Shown: positions 16,964-26,058, numbered from the stretch's first letter. The stretch: DNA of 28,450 nucleotides from an uncultured Peptostreptococcus sp. (GCA_900759325.1 CAAEUW010000013.1:1-28450); one strand, 5' to 3'. Notes: a model not told the origin generated them from the letters alone. Translations and numbers: made by a program.

Positions 16964-16992
16964 TTTACTTTACTTTTTAAATGCTATATAAT
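16964..16992 (+). promoter_or_regulatory. Promoter of the Sel1/TPR gene
   Basis: TTTACT at 16964-16969, a 17-nt spacer and TATAAT at 16987-16992. Start of transcription near 16999. Confidence 0.65.
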
Positions 16993-17035
16993 TATAAGTG
17001 AAAAAGTATGCAAATAAGAGTAAGGGGTGAAAGAG

Positions 17036-18886
17036 ATGTCACAAAATCCAAAGGTGGATTATTTAAAAGGAAACTTCTATGAAAAAATTGGTAAGTCTGA
17101 ACTTGCTGTAGAAAAATTTAGAGAAGCAGCTGAGTCTGGATATGAAAGAGCCCAACTTATTCTAGGTCAATTATATGATAGCCAGGGTGAAATCGAAAAG
17201 GCAGAAAACTGGTATAGGTCTGCCTTTAATAATGGTGTTGATTATGCAGCATTTAACCTAGGCAACATGTACTACAATAATGAAATATACGACACATCCC
17301 TTTATTGGTATGAAAAGGCAGCAGAAAAAGGAATACTTGCTGCCAAAAACAATATTGGTGTCATTTACTATATACTAGAAGACTATGAAATGTCTGAAAA
17401 AATCCTAAAGGAGACTGCTGAGGCTGGTTTTGCTAAGTCTTACTTCAACCTTGGGCTTCTAAATATAGAGCTAGATAATAAGGAGCTTGCAGAAGAAATG
17501 TATGAAAAGGGGGCAAGCTTAAATGATGAGGATGCCATCTACAACCTAGCTGTTATTGAAATGGATAGGAGCAATTTCACTAGGTCTATGGACCTTTATA
17601 AGAAGCTTCTAAAGAAGAAGCACCTTAAGGCTGCCATGAATCTAGGCGTTTTAAGTGAGCTTTCTGAAAACTTCGTTGATGCAGAGAAGGCATATTCTGT
17701 TGCAGCAGATGAGGGAGATCCGGATGCCCAATATAGGATGGGCTTTATACTTGATAGGAAGGATAAGTCATCTGATGCTATCCACTACTATGAGCTGGCC
17801 GTTGCCCAGAACCATACAATGGCCAAGTACAGGCTGGCTAACCTTTATAATAGGAACAATGATACAGACAATGCTAGGATATACTATAAGATGGCTGCTG
17901 ATGATGGTGTCAAGGAGGCAAAAAATAATCTTGCGGGTATCCTTTTTGAGGACAAGAACTACAAGGAGGCTGGTCTTTACTACAAGCAGGCCATAGCCCA
18001 GGGATGCTATAATTCGGCGGAGAATATGGGGGACCTTTGTAGGACTCTAAAGGAATATGATATAGCCATTAACTACTATAAGATGATTCCTGACAATATA
18101 AACTGTCAGATTAAGCTAGCTAATATATACGAGAAATTAAATGATTTGGATAATATGATAGATTGGTATAAGAAGGCAGCTGATCATGGTGATATAGAGT
18201 CATGTTTCAAGCTAGCCAGTATATACGAAAAAACGGGTAATGAGAAGAAGGCAATTAGGTACTACCAGATAGCCTCAGACCATGGCCACCAGATAGCCAA
18301 GCTATATGCAGGTAGGCTATATTTTATGCAGACTAACTACGAGGAGTCCAAGGCCTATCTTGAAGAGCCTGCAAAGCTAAATAACATATATGCCTTAAAT
18401 ACACTAGCCATCATGTATGATAACTTTTTTAAAGACCCTAAAAAGGCAATAGAGTATTATGAGAAGGCCATTATGCTTAATTGCACTGAAGCCATGTACA
18501 ATCTTGCCCAGTTAATGTTTAGAAGCTTTGAATACGACAAGGCTGAAAAATACCTAAAAATGGGGGCAGAAAATGGCAACAAGAGGTGTGAATACTTCTT
18601 GGCAGCCTTTTATTACAGGAAGTCAATAGATATGTTTAAGTCTTTGGCTAACCTTAATTACGAGAATACAAATGAACTCTTAAATGATGTTAGACATATG
18701 GACTTCATTGATGATCACCTATTGATGACTGATTTTTCTATATATCCTCTTGAATACGAGGTTATAAAGGAGGATGTTGAGCCCTTATATATCATAGATA
18801 TAGATGAGGATATAACAAGCCTACTTAGTCAGGGAGATGTAAGGATGGCTGTTGACCAGGGCCATGTAGAAAATATTGATGTTTAA
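17036..18886 (+). CDS. Large Sel1/TPR repeat protein
   Basis: This 616-residue protein consists of about seventeen 34-36-residue helical hairpins with the Sel1/TPR pattern (A-x-x-NLG-x-x-Y ... AxxYYKxAAxxG). Examples are DYAAFNLGNMYY, AKSYFNLGLL, TMAKYRLANLY and TEAMYNLAQLM. There is no signal peptide or membrane helix, so it should be cytosolic. Such solenoids mediate protein-protein contacts. The last 70 or so residues leave the repeat pattern and form an acidic tail rich in Asp and Ile. GTG 17027 is in frame but lies within the ribosome site AAGGGGTG (17022-17028), so ATG 17036 is preferred. Partner proteins are not indicated by the context. Confidence 0.88.
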   Translation: MSQNPKVDYLKGNFYEKIGKSELAVEKFREAAESGYERAQLILGQLYDSQGEIEKAENWYRSAFNNGVDYAAFNLGNMYYNNEIYDTSLYWYEKAAEKGILAAKNNIGVIYYILEDYEMSEKILKETAEAGFAKSYFNLGLLNIELDNKELAEEMYEKGASLNDEDAIYNLAVIEMDRSNFTRSMDLYKKLLKKKHLKAAMNLGVLSELSENFVDAEKAYSVAADEGDPDAQYRMGFILDRKDKSSDAIHYYELAVAQNHTMAKYRLANLYNRNNDTDNARIYYKMAADDGVKEAKNNLAGILFEDKNYKEAGLYYKQAIAQGCYNSAENMGDLCRTLKEYDIAINYYKMIPDNINCQIKLANIYEKLNDLDNMIDWYKKAADHGDIESCFKLASIYEKTGNEKKAIRYYQIASDHGHQIAKLYAGRLYFMQTNYEESKAYLEEPAKLNNIYALNTLAIMYDNFFKDPKKAIEYYEKAIMLNCTEAMYNLAQLMFRSFEYDKAEKYLKMGAENGNKRCEYFLAAFYYRKSIDMFKSLANLNYENTNELLNDVRHMDFIDDHLLMTDFSIYPLEYEVIKEDVEPLYIIDIDEDITSLLSQGDVRMAVDQGHVENIDV

Positions 18887-18913
18887 GAATATATATTAAA
18901 TAAAGTGCTTTTA

Positions 18914-18922
18914 TGATAAAAT
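18914..18922 (+). promoter_or_regulatory. Possible promoter of the corA gene
   Basis: TGATAAAAT resembles an extended -10 (TGn plus TAAAAT). No good -35 is seen. A leader of about 60 nt without an obvious Mg-riboswitch fold would precede corA. Confidence 0.4.
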
Positions 18923-18989
18923 ATAGATTAGGTATATTTTGTTAAAGAAATCAATAGAAATACAATAAATTTCAGAAAGGGGTGAGCTT

Positions 18990-19925
18990 ATGATAAGATA
19001 CTACAAGACAATTAATCAAAATTTAGAAAGACTAGATGAATTCGAACCAAGTTGTTGGATAAATCTTACTGAGCCTACCTCCAATGAAATAGAAGATGTC
19101 AGCAAGCTTTTGGAGATAGAGGCAGATGTTGTTGGAGCAGCCCTAGATAATGAGGAGAGCTCAAGAGTAGAGTATGATGACGACTATACACTTATATTAA
19201 TTGACATCCCCTTCGATATGTCAGATGCCCAGTCATCTAACTATATGACAGTACCTATAGGTATAATACTTGCTAAGGACTGTATTATTACTATATGTTC
19301 AAAGCAGACAAGAATAATAAATGACTTTATAGTTGGTCATGTTAAGGACTTCTATACATATATGAAGACTAGGTTTATCCTACAAATTCTTTATAGGAAT
19401 GCTACCTTCTACTTACTATATCTTAGAAGAATAAATAACACTACAAACCTAATAGAGCAGGAAATCCATAATTCAATGAAGAACAGGGAGCTTCTACAAT
19501 TATTACAATTGGAAAAGTCACTTGTATACTTCTCAACATCGCTTACAGCTAACGAGGCAACATTAGACAGGCTTTTGAAGCTGAATATAATAAAGCACTA
19601 CCAGGAGGATCAAGACCTATTAGAGGATGTAATAATTGAAAACAAGCAGGCCTTACAGATGTCAAAAATGTACGGAGACATCCTAAGCAGGATTATGGAT
19701 GCCTTTAGTGCCATTATCAGTAACAACCAGAATAATGTCATGACTTACCTAACTGTCGTAACCATTGTAATGGCAGTACCAACGATTATTTCCGGTCTAT
19801 TTGGTATGAACGTTGGTGGTATACCTTTCGCTAACCATCCATATGGATTCTTGATTGTAAATATAATTACAATTTTGATATGCATCTTATCTACAGCCTA
19901 CCTAATAAGGAAGAGGCTCTTATAG
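18990..19925 (+). CDS. corA: CorA family divalent cation (Mg2+) transporter
   Basis: This 311-residue protein has the CorA plan: a soluble N-terminal domain of about 250 residues with an acidic face and long stalk helix, then two C-terminal membrane helices. The signature GMN (G272-M273-N274, in SGLFGMNVGG) lies at the end of the first helix and forms the selectivity entrance. The C-terminal tail is basic (RKRLL), as in the cytosolic basic ring. It forms a pentameric Mg2+/Co2+/Ni2+ channel in known members. AAAGGGGTGA at 18976-18985 supports the start. Thirteen nt downstream begins a methyltransferase gene that shares its terminator. Confidence 0.94.
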   Translation: MIRYYKTINQNLERLDEFEPSCWINLTEPTSNEIEDVSKLLEIEADVVGAALDNEESSRVEYDDDYTLILIDIPFDMSDAQSSNYMTVPIGIILAKDCIITICSKQTRIINDFIVGHVKDFYTYMKTRFILQILYRNATFYLLYLRRINNTTNLIEQEIHNSMKNRELLQLLQLEKSLVYFSTSLTANEATLDRLLKLNIIKHYQEDQDLLEDVIIENKQALQMSKMYGDILSRIMDAFSAIISNNQNNVMTYLTVVTIVMAVPTIISGLFGMNVGGIPFANHPYGFLIVNIITILICILSTAYLIRKRLL

Positions 19926-19938
19926 GGTGGTGTTTTAA

Positions 19939-20643
19939 ATGCGAGAAGAAAACTATGAAAAATTATTACATATAAATACTTCAAGGGCTGAAACTAGGAT
20001 GGACACAAAGAAGATCTACAATCGCTATGAGCCAACACCCTACAAGGCTCTTATCAAGCTATTTGATGAATATAGGGCAGGAGGAGAGGACCACTTTGTA
20101 GATTTTGGTTCAGGTAAGGCCAGGTTTGCCTTTATGGTAAATTTCTTATTTGACTCCTCTTGTACAAGCGTAGAAATTTGTGAAGACTTCCATAAGACGG
20201 CCCTAGCAAACAAAAAAACCTATAGACCAAGAAATCAAGCCTCTAAGGATAGGTTGTTTTTCGTAAATGGACCAGCGGAGAAGTACCAGGTGAGTGGTTT
20301 TGAAAATAAATTTTATTTTTTTAATCCCTTTGCCCTGAATATATTTATATGTATTGTAAATAATATTTATAGGTCTGTTGAAGAAAGACCTAGGGAAGTA
20401 GATATTATACTTTACTATCCTTCATATGAATATATTGAATACCTAGAAAACAGGACCAACTTCCGGCTGTACAAGGAAGTATTTCTTGAAGAGTCTAAAA
20501 ATGACCCTAGGGACAGGTTCGTAATATATAGGCTAGGAGAGGATAAGTCTATTTACGATGACTGCTATTCAAATATATGTATTAAGTCTGTTTACTCAAG
20601 AGACTTGATGATTTTTCAAAAGCATAAAAAAAGGTCACTATAA
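19939..20643 (+). CDS. Class I SAM-dependent methyltransferase, substrate unknown
   Basis: This 234-residue protein has SAM motif I FVDFGSGK (53-60), an acidic residue ending strand 2 (Glu79 in SVEICEDF) and a motif IV FFNPF (127-131), a pattern seen in small stand-alone methyltransferases with NPF active sites. There is no membrane or RNA-binding domain. The ribosome site is weak (GGGTGGTG, about 10 nt before ATG), consistent with coupling to corA upstream. A role tied to CorA is not indicated. The coding end enters the bidirectional terminator stem (stop 20641-20643). Confidence 0.82.
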   Translation: MREENYEKLLHINTSRAETRMDTKKIYNRYEPTPYKALIKLFDEYRAGGEDHFVDFGSGKARFAFMVNFLFDSSCTSVEICEDFHKTALANKKTYRPRNQASKDRLFFVNGPAEKYQVSGFENKFYFFNPFALNIFICIVNNIYRSVEERPREVDIILYYPSYEYIEYLENRTNFRLYKEVFLEESKNDPRDRFVIYRLGEDKSIYDDCYSNICIKSVYSRDLMIFQKHKKRSL

Positions 20644-20680
20644 TAGCTTACTAAAACTATATAGTGACCCTTATTTTTTT
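20624..20680. terminator. Bidirectional terminator between the methyltransferase gene and typA
   Basis: GGTCACTATA (20633-20642) pairs perfectly with TATAGTGACC (20660-20669). A T-rich run follows on the plus strand (20671-20680) and an A-run precedes it (20626-20632), giving a U-tract on the minus strand as well. It overlaps both coding ends slightly. Confidence 0.9.
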
Positions 20681-22517
20681 AGTCTATTACCTTATTCTGT
20701 AGTGACCTATTGTATTTAATCCTGTCCTGTTCATTTAGGATCTTCTTTCTTAGTCTAATTGAATCTGGAGTTACTTCAACCAACTCATCATCTTCAATAA
20801 ATTCAAGTGATTCCTCTAGGGTAAATATCTTAGGTGGTGATAGCTTTATGGCATCGTCTGAGCCTGAAGCCCTGACATTTGACATCTTCTTATTCTTACA
20901 TGGGTTAACTACCATGTCTTCTTTTCTGGAGTTCATACCAATTATCATGCCCTCGTACACATCTATAGCTGGATCTACGAATAGTATACCCCTAGATGAC
21001 AAGGCATTAAGAGCATAACCCATAGTTTTACCAGCAGTCTGTGATACTAAAACACCGTTTAATCTTGATGGTATTTCACCCTTATAGTCATCAAACCTTT
21101 CAAATGATGAAAGTAGGGTACCTTCACCCCTCGTTGCATTTATAAATTCACTCCTATAACCAAGTAAGCCCCTAGTAGGTACCAAGAATTCTATCTTCAC
21201 ATAGTCCCCATCTAGGATTTCCATTGATTCCATCAGACCCTTCCTAAGGTTTAATTCATTTATAACTGTACCCGAGTAGGCTTCAGGACATGATACAGTA
21301 ACTCTTTCTATTGGTTCAAGAAGATTTCCTTCTGCATCCTTGTGCATTAGAACCTGTGGCTTAGAAACACCAAGTTCATAGCCCTCTCTTCTCATATTTT
21401 CTATTAGTATTGATAAGTGAAGCTCTCCACGACCACTAACCCTGTAACCATCAGTAGTTTCAAGAGGTTCAACCTTAAGTCCTACATTTACTTCAAGTTC
21501 TTTTTCAAGTCTGTCCTTTATATGTCTAGTTGTAACATACTTACCACTCCTACCAACAAATGGGGAATCATTAACCATAAAGTTCATAGATAGGGTAGGC
21601 TCCTCAATTAGGATGGCACCCATTGGCTTTGGATTATCCTGGCTACATATAGTTTCACCTATTGCTATATCAGGTATTCCTGCAACCACAACCATTTCAC
21701 CACTCATAGCCTGGTCAGTTTCAACCTGCTTAAGCCCCTCGTAAACTGATAGCTTCGAAATTTTACCTCTTCTAGGCTCATGCCCCTCTGAGCAGATACA
21801 TATCTGTTCTGATGAGTCTAATTTGCCCTTAAAAACACGGCCAATTCCAAGTCTTCCTATATAATCGTCATAGGCAAGGGCAGAAATCTGCACCTGTAGT
21901 GGCTCGTCATCATAGTCTGGATATGCGTCTACATGATTAATTATTGTTTCAAATAGGGGAGATAGATCCTTGCCCTCATCCTCAAGTTCTTTAAGGGCTA
22001 TACCCTGCTTGGCTATACCATATACAATAGGGAAATCGCACTGTTCATCTGTTGCATTTAACTCAACAAATAGGTCAAATACTTCATTGACAACCTCTTC
22101 AGCCCTCTGGTCCTTCTTGTCTATCTTGTTGATGAATAGGATTGGTCTTAGGCCCTGTTCTAAGGACTTCTGAAGTACGAACCTTGTCTGAGGCATTGGT
22201 CCCTCAGTTGCATCAACAAGTAGTATAACTGTATCTACAGTCTTTAAGACACGCTCAACCTCAGAAGAGAAGTCACTATGGCCAGGCGTATCAACTATAT
22301 TTATCTTATATTCACCATGTCTTATTGAACAGTTCTTTGAATAAATAGTTATACCCCTTTCCTGTTCTAGGTCATTACTGTCCATTACACAGTCCTTAAC
22401 AACCTCATTTTCTCTAAAAACACCACTTTGGTTTAGGAAGGCATCTACTAGGGTAGATTTTCCCGCATCGACGTGGGCTATTACTGCTATATTAATTATA
22501 TTATGCTTAATACTCAC
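20679..22517 (-). CDS. typA: Translational GTPase TypA/BipA
   Basis: This 612-residue ribosome-associated GTPase is involved in 50S assembly and stress or cold adaptation. G1 is AHVDAGKST (14-22), switch I is ERGITIYSKNC, G3 is DTPGH (76-80) and G4 is NKID (130-133). EF-G-like domains II, III and V follow (FERFDDYKGEIPSRLNGVL), with the TypA-specific C-terminal domain (NPCKNKKMSNVRASGSDD). Length is normal (about 605-615). The start is GTG, supported by AAAGGAGC at 22527-22534 on the minus strand. It is monocistronic. Confidence 0.97.
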   Translation of the reverse strand: MSIKHNIINIAVIAHVDAGKSTLVDAFLNQSGVFRENEVVKDCVMDSNDLEQERGITIYSKNCSIRHGEYKINIVDTPGHSDFSSEVERVLKTVDTVILLVDATEGPMPQTRFVLQKSLEQGLRPILFINKIDKKDQRAEEVVNEVFDLFVELNATDEQCDFPIVYGIAKQGIALKELEDEGKDLSPLFETIINHVDAYPDYDDEPLQVQISALAYDDYIGRLGIGRVFKGKLDSSEQICICSEGHEPRRGKISKLSVYEGLKQVETDQAMSGEMVVVAGIPDIAIGETICSQDNPKPMGAILIEEPTLSMNFMVNDSPFVGRSGKYVTTRHIKDRLEKELEVNVGLKVEPLETTDGYRVSGRGELHLSILIENMRREGYELGVSKPQVLMHKDAEGNLLEPIERVTVSCPEAYSGTVINELNLRKGLMESMEILDGDYVKIEFLVPTRGLLGYRSEFINATRGEGTLLSSFERFDDYKGEIPSRLNGVLVSQTAGKTMGYALNALSSRGILFVDPAIDVYEGMIIGMNSRKEDMVVNPCKNKKMSNVRASGSDDAIKLSPPKIFTLEESLEFIEDDELVEVTPDSIRLRKKILNEQDRIKYNRSLQNKVID

Positions 22518-22578
22518 TAAAAACGCTCCTTTATAAATACATATATTAAATTTAAATTAAATTTTAATCAACTTTTAC

Positions 22579-22607
22579 ATTATACCAAATAATGAGAATA
22601 CTGTATA
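22579..22607 (-). promoter_or_regulatory. Promoter of typA
   Basis: On the minus strand TATACA (22602-22607), a 17-nt spacer ending TGG, and TATAAT (22579-22584) form an extended -10 promoter, leaving a leader of about 55 nt. Confidence 0.75.
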
Positions 22608-22616
22608 GAAAAATCG

Positions 22617-22658
22617 AAACAAAAAACCCTGATTTTCACATTTTAAGGAAGATCAGGG
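22617..22658 (-). terminator. Terminator of the 66-residue membrane protein gene
   Basis: Read on the minus strand, CCCTGAT (22658-22652) pairs with ATCAGGG (22633-22627), followed by TTTTTTG. The loop is 18 nt. It separates this gene from typA. Confidence 0.8.
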
Positions 22659-22685
22659 TGAAATTACTTATTAAAAAGAAATGTA

Positions 22686-22886
22686 CTATTTCTTTGGCAT
22701 AAAGTCATCATCCTTGTTGTATGATGTAACCAGGTAAGTAAGTACAAAACCACATATCAAGCCACCGACTATCGGAAACATCGGTACATCTGCATGCAAA
22801 ATAAACTTGTAGATTAAACCACTCACTGAAGAAAAAACAGAGAATAGGGCTACAAATAGTAGTATATTTCTAGTTGACTTGCTCAT
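22686..22886 (-). CDS. Small two-helix membrane protein, function unknown
   Basis: This 66-residue protein has two hydrophobic helices (about 8-26 and 36-55), a basic N-terminus and the charged tail DDDFMPKK. I do not recognise the family. Evidence that it is real: a GGGGG ribosome-site core 6 nt upstream of ATG, a TATAAT-like box at 22903-22908 on the minus strand, and a dedicated terminator. It is divergent from copA, with about 200 bp between them, so a copper link is conceivable. No Cys or His-rich metal motif is present, which argues against direct copper binding. Confidence 0.75.
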   Translation of the reverse strand: MSKSTRNILLFVALFSVFSSVSGLIYKFILHADVPMFPIVGGLICGFVLTYLVTSYNKDDDFMPKK

Positions 22887-22985
22887 AAAGAACCCCCTGT
22901 CTATTATAGTATAATGGATAGCTACAATTATCCATATGATTATTATAAAGCAAATATAATAAAAATACCATATATATTTTACTAC

Positions 22986-23015
22986 TTGATTTAATATACC
23001 TATAGGGGGTATAAT
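22986..23015 (+). promoter_or_regulatory. copA promoter with CsoR-like operator
   Basis: TTGATT (22986-22991), an 18-nt spacer and TATAAT (23010-23015) form the promoter. Between and overlapping them is TATACCTATAGGGGGTATA (22995-23013), which resembles the G/C-tract palindrome bound by the copper repressor CsoR (TACCC-N-GGGGTA type). Repression in low copper is the likely logic. No csoR gene lies in the window. Confidence 0.75.
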
Positions 23016-23086
23016 ATAACTATAGATGAAAACTATTATATATAGTATTTGATTTATTAATATATACTAAGTCTAGGAGGTAAGTT

Positions 23087-25354
23087 ATGGACAATAAGAA
23101 TATCAAAATAGAAAAAATAGATTTTTCAGTCTTGGGTATGTCTTGTGCAGCCTGCTCAAAGTCTGCTGAAAGATCGCTTAAAAAGACCCCTGGCGTAGAG
23201 TCTGCTATGGTAAATATCGCGACAGAAAAGGCCAGTGTGGAGTATGACCCAAAGGTTTGTAATATAGACAATCTAAGAGCGGCCATTGAAAAAGCAGGCT
23301 TTAAAATGGAGCTGGAGGATAATATAGAAAGAGAAGATAATTCAACAAGCTTTAAGAGATTTTTGGTTGCGATAATCTTTGCTAGCATACTCTTCACTAT
23401 ATCCATGGGACCTATGGTGGGGATAGGTTTACCAGCCTTTATATCACCTCATCATAATCCTCTAAACTATGCCCTTATACAGGCTTTACTGGCTATAGTT
23501 GTAATGCTTGCGGGCAAAAAATTCTATATCAATGGATTTAAGGCCCTTTACCAACTTGGTCCAAATATGGACTCCTTGGTTGCAGTCTCAACATCAGCTG
23601 CCTTTATTTACAGTATAATAACTAGCTTTAGGATAGGAAGTGAGCCAGGATTTGCTGATAGCATTATGTCGAATGGACATCACCTTCCTTTATATTATGA
23701 GTCTAGTGCCATGATTATAGCCCTTATAATGCTTGGTAAATATTTAGAGTCCAGAAGCAAGTCAAAAACATCTCAAGCTATTAAGTCCTTACTTGAGCTT
23801 CAGGCTAAAACAGCTATAATAGAGATTGATGGTCAGGAAAAAGAGGTAGATATCGATAAGGTTAGGGTTGGAGATATAGTTATTGTTAAGCCTGGTCAGA
23901 AAATACCAGTAGATGGAAGTATAGTGTACGGTTCTACATCTATAGATGAATCAATGTTAACTGGTGAAAGTATACCTATTGAAAAGACGATTGGTGACCA
24001 AGTAACTGGTGCCAGTGTTAATAAAAACGGATATATTAAATTCAAGGTAGAAAAGATTGGCAAGGATACAACCCTATCACAGATTATAAGGCTTGTGGAG
24101 GATGCCCAAAATAGGAAGGCCCCAATATCCAATCTTGCTGACCTAATATCAGGCTACTTTGTACCAGTTGTCATTGCTATTGCCCTAGCATCAGGTCTTG
24201 CCTGGTTGCTGATTGGGGGGGCGAGCTTCCAGTTTTCCTTTACTATTTTTATATCCGTCTTGGTAATTGCCTGCCCATGTGCACTTGGCCTGGCAACACC
24301 TACTGCCATTATGGTTGGAACAGGTAAGGGGGCAGAGAATGGCATACTTATAAAGGGTGGAGATTCACTTGAATCTGCCCACAAGATAAGCGCAGTAGCC
24401 TTTGATAAGACAGGTACAATTACCGAGGGAAAGCCTAGGGTTATCGGTTTAAGGCTATTGGGAAATACTACGGATGAAGATGCACTAATATCATATGCTG
24501 GATCAATAGAAAAAAATTCAGAGCATCCTCTAGCAGATGCGATACTTGATTACGCCAAAGAAAGAGGTCTAGAATTATATCCAGTAGAAGGCTTTACCAG
24601 TATAACTGGTAAGGGGGTAGAAGCCCAGGTTAATGGAAAAAGGATTAGTTTGGGTAACCTAAAACTAATAGAAGACTATAAGGATAAAAATGATATGGAT
24701 AGACTAAAGGCTATGGTTGATCAATATGCACAAGAGGGTAACACACCTATGCTATTAGCAGTTGAAGGTCAAGTTGAAGCTCTTATAGCTGTAGCTGATA
24801 CAATAAAGAAAGATAGTGCTATGGCGGTAGAAAAGCTCCATCAAATGGGTATCAAGGTAGCCATGATTACTGGAGATAATGAAAAAACAGCCTTAGCCAT
24901 AGCCAAGCAGGTAGGAATAGATATAGTAAGGGCAGATGTTCTTCCATCAGAAAAATCTCAGGTAATTAAGGACCTACAAGACCAGGGTGAGTTTGTTGCC
25001 ATGGTTGGTGATGGTATAAATGATGCCCCAGCCTTGGCCTTGGCTGATGTTGGTATAGCAATCGGTAGTGGAACTGATGTAGCCATTGAGTCTGCAGACA
25101 TAGTCCTAATGAAGAATAGCCTGATGGATGTTCCTAATTCAATCAAGCTTAGCAAGGAAACTATCAGGAATATCAAAGAAAATCTTGGATGGGCCTTTGG
25201 TTACAATATAATAGGCATACCTTTTGCAGCTGGATTAATATACTTATTTGGAGGACCACTTCTGAATCCAATGATAGCTGCCGCGGCCATGAGTCTATCA
25301 TCTGTAAGTGTTGTTTCAAACGCTCTTAGATTGAGGAAATTTAAGACATTTTAG
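23087..25354 (+). CDS. copA: Copper-exporting P1B-type ATPase
   Basis: This 755-residue pump moves Cu+ out of the cytosol. One N-terminal heavy-metal domain carries GMSCAAC (Cys20, Cys23). The P1B core follows: about eight membrane helices, actuator loop ...SMLTGESIP, transport motif CPC (396-398) in IACPCALGLATPTA, phosphorylation site DKTGT (Asp440), the SEHPLA nucleotide-site motif, TGDN and GDGINDAPALALAD. The MxxSS of the last helix (AMSLSSVSVVSNALRL) marks Cu+ specificity. AGGAGG precedes ATG by about 7 nt. No copZ chaperone or csoR adjoins it. It ends before a strong bidirectional terminator. Confidence 0.97.
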   Translation: MDNKNIKIEKIDFSVLGMSCAACSKSAERSLKKTPGVESAMVNIATEKASVEYDPKVCNIDNLRAAIEKAGFKMELEDNIEREDNSTSFKRFLVAIIFASILFTISMGPMVGIGLPAFISPHHNPLNYALIQALLAIVVMLAGKKFYINGFKALYQLGPNMDSLVAVSTSAAFIYSIITSFRIGSEPGFADSIMSNGHHLPLYYESSAMIIALIMLGKYLESRSKSKTSQAIKSLLELQAKTAIIEIDGQEKEVDIDKVRVGDIVIVKPGQKIPVDGSIVYGSTSIDESMLTGESIPIEKTIGDQVTGASVNKNGYIKFKVEKIGKDTTLSQIIRLVEDAQNRKAPISNLADLISGYFVPVVIAIALASGLAWLLIGGASFQFSFTIFISVLVIACPCALGLATPTAIMVGTGKGAENGILIKGGDSLESAHKISAVAFDKTGTITEGKPRVIGLRLLGNTTDEDALISYAGSIEKNSEHPLADAILDYAKERGLELYPVEGFTSITGKGVEAQVNGKRISLGNLKLIEDYKDKNDMDRLKAMVDQYAQEGNTPMLLAVEGQVEALIAVADTIKKDSAMAVEKLHQMGIKVAMITGDNEKTALAIAKQVGIDIVRADVLPSEKSQVIKDLQDQGEFVAMVGDGINDAPALALADVGIAIGSGTDVAIESADIVLMKNSLMDVPNSIKLSKETIRNIKENLGWAFGYNIIGIPFAAGLIYLFGGPLLNPMIAAAAMSLSSVSVVSNALRLRKFKTF

Positions 25355-25447
25355 CTTCCTTGCCATTCTAAATGAATATAGCTTATATGACGAGAAAATA
25401 TTCACATGATATAAGACATAAGATAGAATAAATAAGAAGTATAATAA

Positions 25448-25493
25448 AAAAGGGAAATATAGGGGTCACATCAAACCTCTATATTTCCCTTTT
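25448..25493. terminator. Bidirectional terminator between copA and the Dabb gene
   Basis: An 18-bp stem (25448-25465 with 25476-25493, one G-U) has its A-run and T-run at the ends, so it can act on both strands. Confidence 0.9.
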
Positions 25494-25556
25494 AATTTAC
25501 TAATAAGCTTTAATAGCTATTTAGACCTGTAAATAAATATACAAACTTTATAATAA

Positions 25557-25853
25557 TTACTCGTTTATATCTATAACTGCCTTGTCCTTTAGACCTAGAG
25601 ACTTTAGTTTAACAAGGAATTCCTTATGATCAGGATGGTCTATATATCCTGGTAAATCACTTGCCTGGGCAAGCTCTACGAACAAAACTAGGTCCATATT
25701 ATTTTCATTTTCAGGTAGGCAGTTTATAGAAAACTTATAAGACTCAATCACCTTATGAACCTTTTCTAATTTTTCGTATGTCTCTGATATTAACCTATCT
25801 ACCTTTTCTAGGCAATCCTTATTTTCAAACTTGAATAAAACTATATGCTTCAC
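25557..25853 (-). CDS. Dabb family (stress-responsive A/B barrel) protein
   Basis: This 98-residue protein starts MKHIVLFKF, the classic first strand of Dabb domains. A helix then runs across about 14-38, and the signature Y70-x-x-HP-x-H (H73, P74, H76) appears, followed by a last helix and strand. These dimeric alpha+beta barrels have varied or unknown roles. The start is GTG with AGGAGG about 8 nt upstream on the minus strand. Monocistronic; it shares the terminator at 25448-25493 with copA. Confidence 0.9.
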   Translation of the reverse strand: MKHIVLFKFENKDCLEKVDRLISETYEKLEKVHKVIESYKFSINCLPENENNMDLVLFVELAQASDLPGYIDHPDHKEFLVKLKSLGLKDKAVIDINE

Positions 25854-25885
25854 CTTGAACCTCCTAATGTTATTTTATCACTTTG

Positions 25886-25914
25886 ATTATATAATAAAAG
25901 GCTTAAATTTCCAA
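25886..25914 (-). promoter_or_regulatory. Promoter of the Dabb gene
   Basis: On the minus strand TTGGAA (25909-25914), a 17-nt spacer and TATAAT (25886-25891). Confidence 0.7.
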
Positions 25915-25985
25915 TATTTTTTTGTAATAGGTGATTATAGTACCTAATTATAGATTAATATTCATATTGAGACGAACTTTATTTC

Positions 25986-26014
25986 TTGAATATTGGTATA
26001 AAATTTGATATAAT
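25986..26014 (+). promoter_or_regulatory. Distal promoter of the orphan response regulator
   Basis: TTGAAT (25986-25991), a 17-nt spacer and TATAAT (26009-26014). It would give a leader of about 100 nt that reads through the proximal promoter. Confidence 0.65.
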
Positions 26015-26058
26015 TGATTTTAGGATGTGTAGTGGGCTTGCAATGTCTATTTAGAAAA

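Noticed and set aside
17027..17035. GTG start for the Sel1/TPR protein
   Set aside because: The codon is part of the Shine-Dalgarno sequence that serves ATG 17036.
18923..18989. Mg2+ riboswitch before corA
   Set aside because: The leader is only about 60 nt, too short for an M-box or ykoK element, and shows no stable terminator.
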